From Flaccisagitta enflata (Eukaryota > Chaetognatha > Sagittoidea > Aphragmophora): a stretch of DNA of 64,000 bases. The stretch spans positions 73,160,001 to 73,224,000 of the forward strand of contig OZ231126.1 of assembly GCA_965153355.1 (NCBI GenBank). Direction: 5' to 3'. The position numbers were made by a program, and so were the translations under genes. This document shows positions 10,982 to 19,265 of the stretch, in pieces; position 1 is the stretch's first letter, and each line of letters opens with the position of its first letter. The notes below the pieces were generated by a model. That model was not told where the DNA came from. It was given only the letters and a program-made list of their open reading frames with translations, and did no database searches.

Positions 10982-11695
10982 TCATTTTTTGTTAATTTTG
11001 AACAAGGAATCTGACAACAAATACTCATTATTCGCCAGTCTCTTTTTCAGAACAATTCCCAATTTCTTCTGTAGATATCTCCCATCAATTTGCTTATGTT
11101 CCTCACACAGGTAACGCGTGATGTAGCGCCGACTCACGCCATATTTCCTCACGCCATATTTCATCCCAGACGTCACCGCCGAATCGACCATCTTCTCAAA
11201 CGCGGCCATGGTAACCACGTTCCTTCCTTCAGTTGCAGCTCGATGTTCAAACAAATCATTCTGCGCGGCGATAAGATCGACCATCCTATCCTTCACCAGC
11301 CCAACCTCAATCTTCATTGCGCTCAGCTGCACCTCCATGTATCCAATTCTCTCCTCCATCGTCAAGTTCACCGACTGGACACTCACGTCGTTTGAACTTT
11401 CCTCCATTCCCTCCGCGTCACCATCCACGCTGCAGCTGCTGCTGTTGTGGCTGGCATCCACGCTGCTGCGTCCTTCGTCGACGACACACTCCATTCCACT
11501 TTCGTCCCCAGTCACCGTACGCGAAATGTCTTTTAGGACGGCCATTCCGTCTTCACCGTCAATCGCAGAGGCCGCGCTTTTGTCGCCGATAACGTTGACG
11601 TCTTTATCCGGAATTCGCCCAAACATATCGTCGCACGCATCTTCATCCACACCATTGGTGGTAAGTCCAACAACCTCGTTGTTTAATTCGGCCAT
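10982..11695 (-). CDS. Acidic protein with C-terminal linker-histone (H1)-like winged helix
   Basis: 237 codons from ATG at 11695. The first ~105 residues are acidic, Ser-rich and low complexity. Residues ~110-160 look like a coiled coil (MEERIGYMEVQLSAMKIEV and onward). The last ~74 residues resemble the globular domain of histone H1/H5: GVSRRYITRYLCEEH, then LQKKLGIVLKKRLANNEYLL and the terminal SLFKINKK, which parallels the wing end of H1 domains (F-K-L-x-K-K). H1 globular domains bind nucleosomal or bare DNA. In a virus-like element this could organise the genome in the particle or tether it to chromatin. It lies just upstream of the capsid gene, same strand. The match is by eye; another winged-helix family is possible. 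Confidence 0.55.
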   Translation of the reverse strand: MAELNNEVVGLTTNGVDEDACDDMFGRIPDKDVNVIGDKSAASAIDGEDGMAVLKDISRTVTGDESGMECVVDEGRSSVDASHNSSSCSVDGDAEGMEESSNDVSVQSVNLTMEERIGYMEVQLSAMKIEVGLVKDRMVDLIAAQNDLFEHRAATEGRNVVTMAAFEKMVDSAVTSGMKYGVRKYGVSRRYITRYLCEEHKQIDGRYLQKKLGIVLKKRLANNEYLLSDSLFKINKK

Positions 11696-11908
11696 GGCTC
11701 TTGTTAATTACCAAATTGTTGTGGTCAGTTTTTAATCAATAACCAGATTCCGAACGCCAATTATCAACCAAAATGAACCTGAAATCAAATGCACAACAAA
11801 TAACATTCAACAATATATACATGCAGTAATTATTAACTTTATCTTCATAATAATCAGTAACTGCGATAACACAATACTAACGCCAAAGCCACATCCACAA
11901 ATCTAAAA

Positions 11909-12892
11909 TTACTCATTTGATTCCGGCCACTCCACATCACCACCACCATATTCACCACCAACACCAACGAATAAAGTTTTTCTCACTTTGTCCATTTCCT
12001 TCACACGCTTCGCTTCCTTCCATGCCGCTTTCAATTCATCCTTTTTCTCTTTCAACTCCTCGCGCACTCTCTTACGCACACGGCTGGCACAAAATCCACA
12101 AACGGAATCGCCAAGTGCACACCCCTTCGCGCAAAGACACCTGTTATAGGCATAAAACTTCAACATATCTTCTCTCATCAATGTCAATGGAGTAACTGGC
12201 ACGTCGTCCGCCTTCAACCTCTCTGCTTCATGCGCCATCTCCACCACCTCTTCCTTGGTAACCGATTTCCAATCCACTCCAAAATCCGCCAACAGAACGG
12301 GTTTAACCGGTCCACAGTAGTATTCCACCCACGCGGTCCTCTGGATGTCGATTGCGGGTGGCGTAGACATCGGTGCCTCCACATCTTCGCCAACCGTTGG
12401 CCCAATGTCGATCACGAGCGGCGTAAACATCGACGCGTCCACGCCTTTGTCGACCACCAATCCAACGCCGATCGCCGGCGGCGTAGACAACGATGCGTCC
12501 ACAAATTCGCGATCCGTTGACCCGTTTTGATCGGCGGAGTTGTCACGCACACGCGAGTCCATTTCAATGCATGACAACCCACCGTTAACATCCTTGTCTT
12601 CCGCGTCGTCGAGCATCAATTCCCCCAACCACCTCTCCAACTCAGCTTCTTCATCCGCAATGCCCAAAGCAACCCCGTTCATGTCATCTTCATCATACCT
12701 CACCTTAGCACACTCCACCACCTCAATCTCCATCTCCCTACCATCCGCATTCCACATTAAGCTACTCAGTCCGTCACTCGTTGCCCCCATTTCCGTCGAT
12801 TCTAGTTTCTTTCTAACACAACATCTGCAATTCGTGCAGCCGCATCCAGGATTGTCACATTTCACCGTGGTAATCACTTTGGTATTCTCCAT
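11909..12892 (-). CDS. Cys-rich acidic protein of unknown function (~327 aa)
   Basis: I chose ATG 12892 (MENTKVITTVK); the frame is open ten codons further up, but that part follows a TTTGCAG that may be a splice acceptor. Seen: an N-terminal Cys cluster CDNPGCGCTNCRCC (residues 12-25), a central acidic part with three degenerate repeats around STPPAI (about residues 134-190), and a second Cys group CLCAKGCALGDSVCGFC followed by a long charged helix (RVRKRVREELKEKKDELKAA). The first cluster is shared in pattern (CxCxxC) with the neighbour at 13047-14624 and with exon 4 of the capsid gene. No known family recognised. Position among structural genes suggests a virion component. Confidence 0.6.
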   Translation of the reverse strand: MENTKVITTVKCDNPGCGCTNCRCCVRKKLESTEMGATSDGLSSLMWNADGREMEIEVVECAKVRYDEDDMNGVALGIADEEAELERWLGELMLDDAEDKDVNGGLSCIEMDSRVRDNSADQNGSTDREFVDASLSTPPAIGVGLVVDKGVDASMFTPLVIDIGPTVGEDVEAPMSTPPAIDIQRTAWVEYYCGPVKPVLLADFGVDWKSVTKEEVVEMAHEAERLKADDVPVTPLTLMREDMLKFYAYNRCLCAKGCALGDSVCGFCASRVRKRVREELKEKKDELKAAWKEAKRVKEMDKVRKTLFVGVGGEYGGGDVEWPESNE

Positions 12893-13046
12893 GTTATTAT
12901 TCCAACTAAATAATATCTGCAAATGAATTAAACAATTATCAATCTAACAAACACTGATTAAAATATTGCATATTCATTGTATTATTGTAATCAATTTACA
13001 CTGCATAAACACAAAAAAATACTCCACGGCACTTATATTCATTGTC

Positions 13047-14624
13047 TCACATCCAAATTATGTCAGGTTCGCTGCCGTCTTCGTCGTCATCACAAGAGGA
13101 ACTTGTTTCACCACATCCGCATTCACAATCCTCACCACCAGAGAAAACCTTCACATCTTCGTCGTCGTTTTCGCCCTTTTCGCCTGCCTGGTCGCTATTT
13201 GGCTTCACCCAATCAATCATAACGCAGGTGCTGCATTTGCAGTTTACACCTGGCCTAATCCCGCGTTCCTCGTGATACTTCCCAATATTGTTCATACGCC
13301 TCGGGCAAAGTTCTGTTACGCAGCATTCACCCTCATCGTCGCTCGGAACCTCCACCTTTACAATCACATCGCCTACCTTTCCACCGTCACCCCCATCTCC
13401 AACTTCGTTGCCACCACCATCGTTGTTGCCGCCGTCTTTGTCACCACCATCGTTGTTGCCGCCTTCTTTGTCACCACCGTCGTTGTCATCGCCGCCGTTG
13501 TCACCACCATTGCTGTCACCACCGCCGTTGTCACCACCATTGCTGTCACCACCGCCGTTGTCACCACCATTGCTGTCACCACCGCCGTTGTCACCACCAT
13601 TGCTGTCACCACCGCCGTTGTCACCACCATTGCTGTCACCACCGCCGATGTCACCACCATTGCTGTCACCACCGCCGTTGTCACCACCATTGCTGTCACC
13701 ACCGCCGTTGTCACCACCATCGCTGTCACCGCCGTCGTTGTCACCACCGTTGCCGCCGTTGCGATTTCCAGCTCCATCACTCTCCCCGTTATTGCTGTTA
13801 TCTCCAACATCGTCGCCGTTATCGTTATCACCGCCGCCGCTGTTACCACCGTCGTTATCGTCGTCATCACTATTGTCGTTGTCATCGTCGTCTTCATCGC
13901 TCGAAGTGTCGCTTCCCCCATCAACAGTGTCCCTCGAGCAGCTACAGGCAATGCCCATACCACTGTGTGTGCCCATCTGCCCTTGCACCCTCCAACATTC
14001 GTAATGTCTCTGGCACATTCGCTTCGCCTCCTTCCACTCCTCCACCTTATCGTGGTATTCCTCGTTGATTCTCGCTCTGTGCCAGTCCATATGCCGGGAT
14101 TCGCCATAGACATCTTCCCTCACCGTCAACTTTGCCATCTTCATCTTCCACTCCATGTCAATCTCTCGCTTCCTCTTCACCACTCCCGCAATCTCATCGT
14201 GCAACTTCTTACCCACCTCCACCGCTCCCTTCACGTACGCCTGCATCGTGGAGGGGGCGTCCGTCGCCGCCTCGAAGCCGTCGCTGACACTCGTTAATTC
14301 CACGTTCAAACTGGGCGCCAACTGGTTCTCGTGGTCGTCCGATTCGGTGTTTACTGGGTACTTCCACTCTATCTGACCGGTTTTCGACACGCCGATTCTT
14401 GGAGGTGTGATTGACTTCTTTTTCAGTGGCACACAAACGAGATTCAAACTTTGAATTTTATCGTTTGAACATTTGTTTACAAATTTTTTCGCCCGCCTAA
14501 GCCCCGCATCGATTTGTCCCAATCTGGGCCACAATCCACGTGACAACCATTCCAACGCTTTGCAGAACCATTTGTCGGAACTACATTCACGGACGTGAAC
14601 GTGGATCACTTTTCTTCCAGGCAT
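13047..14624 (-). CDS. Asp/Gly-repeat, Cys-rich protein of unknown function (525 aa)
   Basis: The ORF starts MPGRKVIHVHVRECSSDKW. Residues ~1-215 are ordinary globular-looking sequence with a charged helical part (DMEWKMKMAKL, EEYHDKVEEWKEAKR). Then come an acidic stretch and eight 10-residue repeats of the form GGDNGGGDSN (genomic 13,501-13,740). The C-terminal part has CxCxxC-like groups (NCKCSTC, CECGCG) and ends DGSEPDIIWM. The gene is single-exon and intact. A repeat of fixed 30-base period kept in frame argues that the frame is translated. No known family recognised. It could be a fibre-like or tegument-like spacer protein; that is speculation from composition and place. Confidence 0.6.
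   Translation of the reverse strand: MPGRKVIHVHVRECSSDKWFCKALEWLSRGLWPRLGQIDAGLRRAKKFVNKCSNDKIQSLNLVCVPLKKKSITPPRIGVSKTGQIEWKYPVNTESDDHENQLAPSLNVELTSVSDGFEAATDAPSTMQAYVKGAVEVGKKLHDEIAGVVKRKREIDMEWKMKMAKLTVREDVYGESRHMDWHRARINEEYHDKVEEWKEAKRMCQRHYECWRVQGQMGTHSGMGIACSCSRDTVDGGSDTSSDEDDDDNDNSDDDDNDGGNSGGGDNDNGDDVGDNSNNGESDGAGNRNGGNGGDNDGGDSDGGDNGGGDSNGGDNGGGDSNGGDIGGGDSNGGDNGGGDSNGGDNGGGDSNGGDNGGGDSNGGDNGGGDSNGGDNGGDDNDGGDKEGGNNDGGDKDGGNNDGGGNEVGDGGDGGKVGDVIVKVEVPSDDEGECCVTELCPRRMNNIGKYHEERGIRPGVNCKCSTCVMIDWVKPNSDQAGEKGENDDEDVKVFSGGEDCECGCGETSSSCDDDEDGSEPDIIWM
13501..13740 (-). repeat. 30-bp coding minisatellite, eight units
   Basis: Eight head-to-tail copies of a 30-base unit (tcaccaccattgctgtcacc plus accgccgttg), nearly identical, in frame within the 525-codon gene. 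Each encodes ten residues of the Gly/Asp/Asn/Ser repeat. Confidence 0.95.
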
Positions 14625-14732
14625 TTTGTTTTCTCACTGTATCTTAATCTGTAAAATAATTTGCATATTTAACAATTATCAATCATCTATACAATAGGCA
14701 CGTGCAATAACCTCAGTACACAATAATACACA

Positions 14733-15194
14733 TTAGTCAGATTCGCTCGATTCATCCGTCTCACTGTCACTGCTCAAGCTAGACGATGACGATTCATCAC
14801 TTGACGAGTCGCTGCTGCTACTGGTAGATTCATCCAATGGCATATGTTTTCGCGATTTTTTTGCGGTTTTTGCAGTTTTCGATTTTTTTCTCTTCTTCCC
14901 CTTTTTTTCACTCAACTTTTTACTTTCCTTGGGAGTAGTCTTTCTTTCATTCTTTTTTTTAGCAGGTTCCTTTTTTTCCCCCTTTTTCCCATCAGCCTTC
15001 TTTGTCGCAGTGGGTGCCTTTTTCTTCTTCTCTTCCTTCTCTTCCTTTTTTTTATTCTTTTCTACAGTTTTCAAATCATCCTTAAATGTCTCCAGCGCAG
15101 CGCTGTTCTCCCTTGTAGTTGACGCAACAGAATTTTGACAATTTCCACGCATCCTAGCGGCAATTGCCATCAACGCTTCACTACTAATGGCCAT
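14733..15194 (-). CDS. Lys-rich protein with Ser/Asp/Glu tail (153 aa), candidate DNA-binding protein
   Basis: Three parts are visible: a short N-terminus (MAISSEALMAIAARMRG), a long Lys-rich stretch from residue ~45 to ~115 (KKKEEKEEKKKKAP, KKSRKHMP), and a phosphorylatable tail of Ser with Asp/Glu to the end (SDSETDESSESD). It resembles histone-tail or nucleolin-like composition and has no folded domain. Only seven bases separate it from the end of the penton-like gene upstream, as in a compact viral block. Function unknown. A role in genome condensation or nuclear targeting is inferred from charge only. Confidence 0.55.
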   Translation of the reverse strand: MAISSEALMAIAARMRGNCQNSVASTTRENSAALETFKDDLKTVEKNKKKEEKEEKKKKAPTATKKADGKKGEKKEPAKKKNERKTTPKESKKLSEKKGKKRKKSKTAKTAKKSRKHMPLDESTSSSSDSSSDESSSSSLSSDSETDESSESD

Positions 15195-15200
15195 CTGTAA

Positions 15201-16073
15201 TTAAATTTTTGCAACAACATTTAATACAAAACGCAACGATTGATTTTTCAAACAACAACCAAAGTCGAATGGCTTAAAATTATTATCCAACACAGAAAAA
15301 CTAATATTTCTTAAACCATCAGAAAAAAATTTTCTATAATTCGATACCATTTTCATCTTTTCCAAATCATAACTACATATCACGTTGTATCTGCCACCGT
15401 CAAAACATGCAACGGGGCTCAAACAGTTGTCAATTACCAAATGGCACACCCTATCACTATCACTAAAAAAATTCTTTGGTGCACCAAATGTTAAACGTTT
15501 ACACACCTTCATGAAATCAGTATTTCCAGCGGGTGCCAAAACTTTTTCCTTATTACTCCCATTCTTGGCATCATAAACCTCGTCATAAAAGGCCATAAAC
15601 TGAAACAAATTATCCGAGGCAAAAAGCACACAATTTTCGTCCAACTGCATTTGGAACATTCCATCCATAAATCTTACATAAAACACACTGTCGACATCAT
15701 CTTTCCTCCCACCACCTACTAAATCACCCTCCTTTTCCACACACTTGCTTTTATATATAAAATCATTAACAACAGCACAGTGCAATTGTGTGGCATATTG
15801 AGTTAAGCTACTAAATACAAAACTATATTCCTTTACAGCGTCTTCTTCAATATTCAAAGTGTCTAAACCATAATACATCACAAATGAAAGATTCTTTTCA
15901 ATAATGGGCAGTGTAAAATCACTTACATTCACAAAAAGGTCGCGAACTTTGGGAAGGTTTATTCCAGGTAAATTCATATGAAAACTACTTGTCTGTTTCT
16001 GATAACATCCCCTAGATCGCGAATCCACGTGGATTTCCTGGACGGTCTCCAACGCCATTCTCCCGTCGGCCAA
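15201..16073 (-). CDS. Minor capsid (penton-like) protein
   Basis: 290 codons from ATG 16073. The N-terminus reads HVDSRSRGCYQKQTSSFHMN then LPGINLPKVRDLFVNVSDF, the pattern of Polinton penton proteins where a short lead precedes a strand and LP-I. The C-terminus, LRNISFSVLDNNFKPFDFG followed by LRFVLNVVAKI, matches the closing strands of a single jelly roll (ISF.+.D.+..P.+F). This protein would occupy the five-fold vertices of the capsid. Its start overlaps the 3' end of the membrane-protein ORF by 62 bases, as in compact viral blocks. Identification is by pattern, not search. Confidence 0.6.
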   Translation of the reverse strand: MADGRMALETVQEIHVDSRSRGCYQKQTSSFHMNLPGINLPKVRDLFVNVSDFTLPIIEKNLSFVMYYGLDTLNIEEDAVKEYSFVFSSLTQYATQLHCAVVNDFIYKSKCVEKEGDLVGGGRKDDVDSVFYVRFMDGMFQMQLDENCVLFASDNLFQFMAFYDEVYDAKNGSNKEKVLAPAGNTDFMKVCKRLTFGAPKNFFSDSDRVCHLVIDNCLSPVACFDGGRYNVICSYDLEKMKMVSNYRKFFSDGLRNISFSVLDNNFKPFDFGCCLKNQSLRFVLNVVAKI

Positions 16074-16578
16074 CTGCTTCAGTCACCACGACGCGTTCAA
16101 CTACGTCGCCCGTCGATCCCAACTGCAGTGCAATCTCCGCCCCACGGCGCCTATCCAATGTGACTTGTACCTTCCCCGCCACACACCTACACACAACTCC
16201 AATCGTCAGCAAAATCGCAACAACCAGCAACGCCAAGTTGATGTACACTCCTAGCGGTTCAAGAAAAGTCAAATCTGGTCCAAATTTCACCACAGGAAAG
16301 TCGTCGCCTTCTCCCTTCTCTTCCCACCAATATCCGTCGCCACCGCCTCTCAAATCAATGTCACCGCCGATGCTACTGTTCATTTGGGTAACGTTCCAAC
16401 TTCCATCACCACTCCACACCAAATCATCGACGTCACTTCCCGTCAAATTCCCAGCTTCACCTTCAATCCCACTTGGTGCACCAAAATTGGCCCAAGTCGC
16501 GTTAAACACAGATGACATGTCCATTGATGCGGATTTACACAAGTCTATACACTTTTCACGCTCTTTCAAGTATTTCAA
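16012..16578 (-). CDS. Single-pass membrane protein with N-glycosylation sites
   Basis: 188 codons. One hydrophobic segment (INLALLVVAILLTIGVVC, residues ~113-130) is followed by Cys and basic residues, which suggests the C-terminus is cytosolic. The N-terminal ~110 residues carry four N-x-S/T sequons (N26, N44, N62, N67) and two Cys, as expected of an ectodomain. There is no cleavable signal peptide. The last part overlaps the start of the penton-like gene. No family recognised. A small envelope or cell-exit protein is possible, but this is inference from topology. Confidence 0.55.
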   Translation of the reverse strand: MKYLKEREKCIDLCKSASMDMSSVFNATWANFGAPSGIEGEAGNLTGSDVDDLVWSGDGSWNVTQMNSSIGGDIDLRGGGDGYWWEEKGEGDDFPVVKFGPDLTFLEPLGVYINLALLVVAILLTIGVVCRCVAGKVQVTLDRRRGAEIALQLGSTGDVVERVVVTEAVGRRENGVGDRPGNPRGFAI

Positions 16579-16626
16579 TTACCTAATACACAAATTAAAA
16601 CATTTATTTACAAATCGTAAACAACA

Positions 16627-17826
16627 TCACCCCAAAGCATTTTTAGTAGCATAAAACGTTTCTTTACAATAATCAGGCTTCAGATATATATACACATTGT
16701 CACGACTAACGACCTTGGAATTGTGTAACACATTCAAATATCTTGCTTTGGCAACAGATAATTCCTCGTACAACTGCAATTCTGCGTAACTAAATTTAGA
16801 ATCACTAACAGGGGATAAATCAAACACCGAACCGAGCAAATGATAATAAACCATGCCATAATTTACAACATCAATAACACAATAGTAATTCCTTGACAGT
16901 GTCCCGTAAGATTCTTTCTCGAAAATCTCCTTCTTTCCATACCGACGGACCTTTACAATGGAAAATAGAGACAGTTTTTTTGGTTTATCCACATACTTTC
17001 TCAAAGATTTCCGCCTTCGAAATCTATTGCCGGCCTTGATGTTTCTTATATGAATTGGGTCGTATGTCAATGCAGTCGTATGTCAATGCAGCCTCACTCG
17101 ATATTCCTCCCAAACTTGACCTGGCCTTTGAATTCACGGCTTTTTCGATTTCAATCAACTTTTTTGCAAATGACACATCATTACCCACGTCTAATTGATA
17201 TCTCTGGAGGTACGCTCTCATCAATCTTATAAAGAATTCTCACAAAAAACATTACCTCTTCCCTTTCTCTCCAACCTTTTGGGTTCCAGGGCATAAGACC
17301 TTATTCCATTCGAAAGTAGGAAGTCTTTTACTGCACCTGCCGTCCATTCCGTACCTTTATCGCTAAACAGCTTCTTTGCTCTCTCTGGCAGGTACTTGCT
17401 TCGGTCAAACACATTTTTGAAGCATCGTATAATTGAATTGCTGTCCTTTCCATGGCAAGCAGAAAAATACGTAAAAAGACTCAATCCACATACAATAACC
17501 ATAATGTACCGCGTGCTCCCCCTTCCGTAGCCATGATTTCTACTTAGAACACACAAGTCTACATTTATCCATTCAAAGAATGATGGGGGGAGGATGTATG
17601 GACGAGAAACCTCACTTATCAATTTCTCACTATTATTTTTTATAATCACGCTGCCGCTTTTCTGCTCGGCCAAATATTCCTTTATTTCACTGATTTCAAT
17701 GTCAAATCCTTTTCGTTTCAAATATCCTCTAATGTCATTTGCATTTTTGGACAGGAATAACGGCGAGCCCTTTCCGCTTATCGCCCTTTTTAAAACCTCC
17801 CTTGATTCAATTCGCATCTTCCACAA
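16627..17826 (-). pseudogene. int: Polinton integrase (retroviral rve type), broken by frameshifts
   Basis: Three same-strand pieces make one gene. The catalytic core (17826-17227) has the first Asp in WINVDL (residue 90), the second in SDKGTEW (156) and a candidate Glu in LERKGRG (187), the D,D-~30-E layout. A second piece (17224-17024) continues with KKLIEIEKAVN and SSLGG, typical of the end of the rve domain. The third (17070-16627) is the C-terminal, SH3/chromo-like region (FSIVKVRRYGKKEIF). The frame is lost near 17,226 and again at a 16-base tandem duplication, 17,060-17,091. The enzyme inserts the element into host DNA. At least two lesions make this copy inactive as read. A start at ATG 17,817 is as likely as the TTG at 17,826. 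Confidence 0.8.
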
Positions 17827-17892
17827 CTTTAACTTCTCTTCACAGAAAACGTATCACTGCACATCAAGTGTCACTTGCCGCTTCTTTGATCT

Positions 17893-18881
17893 CTACGCGG
17901 GGTTGGCCGTCCTATTGGCATCATACCATTTATCACTTTCTTCCTCTACAGAATCAGGAAATGCCAACGCTGCCTTTCGCTTCCTCGACTTCGACGTGGG
18001 AATGGCCGGCTTTTTGGCATCATACCATTCATCTTCCTCTTCTTCCGTAGATTTGGGAAACGCCAATGTCGCCTTTCGCTTCCTTGACCTCGACGTGGGA
18101 GTGGCCTTGGTCATCACATCATGCCACTTTTCAGAAATGGCATCGCGTAATTTTGGATTAGTCCGAATCTTATCTAAAGATGGCTTTTCCAAACCATATA
18201 ATTTTTTCGCGGGGTTTAGTGTAACAGATTCGTCAATTGCGTTCTCATCCTCCTCCAACGCCCTTTTTTTGCCACGGTCACGAACTTCCCTCGGGTGTCA
18301 CCACTTCCCTCGGGTGTCACCACTTCGCTTGATGCCGAATCAGCAACAACATGTGGTGCAACTGCGTCACTGGCCGAACCTTTACTCTTCAATTCATTTA
18401 TCTTTATAAGGGATTCATGGAGAGCCTGAGCATCACCATGCCGCAAAAGTTCATGTGGTACTTTAATCCTAATCATACATTGTATGAAAATTGCAATTGC
18501 TAATGGCATCTGCAACGGAGCTGCACTTATACAATACTGTACTAAGTTTTTCACATTGGAAAATTTTATGGTTTCACCATCCACAATTATTTCCAAGGTC
18601 TCCGGGTTAAAACTGATGTAGTCACTGCGGTCTATTTCATTTAACAGACTCAATGCATATTGTTTTTCTTTACCCCCCTTTATCTCATCCACAATTTTCT
18701 CAATTGCAGATTGACTTGGAGTCGTCACCGGCGCCGAACTAGTCACTTCCGTATTTTGTGCACCACTCGGCAGTTCCGCTCCAGACGGCGCAATTGTCAA
18801 CTTGTTTCCGTCAATCAAATTCTTAATATTCGTAAGTTTTTCTTCACAAGAAACGGATTCGTTGTTTAAAATTTTAAGCAC
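17893..18881 (-). pseudogene. Conserved Polinton protein of unknown function, frameshifted
   Basis: Two overlapping frames, 18881-18216 and 18258-17893, appear to be one gene. The centre (ALSLLNEIDRSDYISFNPET, then IIVDGETIKFSNVKNLV and IRIKVPHELL) has the pattern of a small protein common in Polintons and adintoviruses: LL..I.....ISW, a GE.+..G..I..SN+.+L+ block, and a NVP..L+ end. Its role is unknown. The C-terminal frame has two copies of a ~29-residue repeat (PTSRSRKRKATLAFP and PTSKSRKRKAALAFP, each followed by acidic residues and WYDA). A 19-base tandem duplication (about 18,286-18,323) and an A7 tract (about 18,264-18,270) lie where the frame changes. The basic repeats could be nuclear-localisation signals. 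Confidence 0.6.
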
Positions 18882-18917
18882 ATGCGGCGTTTTCAGATAA
18901 GGCGTTTGTTTTGTTTT

Positions 18918-19262
18918 TCACTCATGGTTGAGACAATTTTTCATAAAATCGGCGATTATGTAGGATTCAAACAAATCTTGCTCATTCTTATCACACTTCA
19001 AAAACCGTTTTTTTCTCCTTTTCATCGAAATTTTTTTATTTTTCAAATACGACAAAATGTCTTTATTCCGTCTCATCATTTTTTTTGTTTTTGAACTGAA
19101 ACACTTTGAAAGCCGCTTTTTTGACGCATTTTTAACAATTTCCACAATGCACTCAAACACGCTGTTTTTCAATTTTTTGTCAAATAATTTGTCCTCTACG
19201 CACACAGTTACCAACTTTTTTAATCTTTTCTTTGATAATCTTTTCTTTGAACGGCAGGCCAT
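18918..19262 (-). CDS. Lys-rich small protein of unknown function (114 aa)
   Basis: ORF starting MACRSKKRLSKKRLKKLV. Basic and helical throughout (KKTKKMMRRNKDILSYLK reading around the middle), ending with a less charged FESYIIADFMKNCLNHE. It follows the ATPase by three bases and precedes the conserved Polinton ORF, same strand. No family recognised. The tight packing supports a real gene. Confidence 0.45.
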   Translation of the reverse strand: MACRSKKRLSKKRLKKLVTVCVEDKLFDKKLKNSVFECIVEIVKNASKKRLSKCFSSKTKKMMRRNKDILSYLKNKKISMKRRKKRFLKCDKNEQDLFESYIIADFMKNCLNHE

Positions 19263-19265
19263 CGG

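Noticed and set aside
13373-14297. Plus-strand and alternative minus-strand frames across the 30-bp repeat
   Set aside because: The unit length is a multiple of three, so all frames stay open. Only the 525-codon frame has ordinary sequence on both sides.
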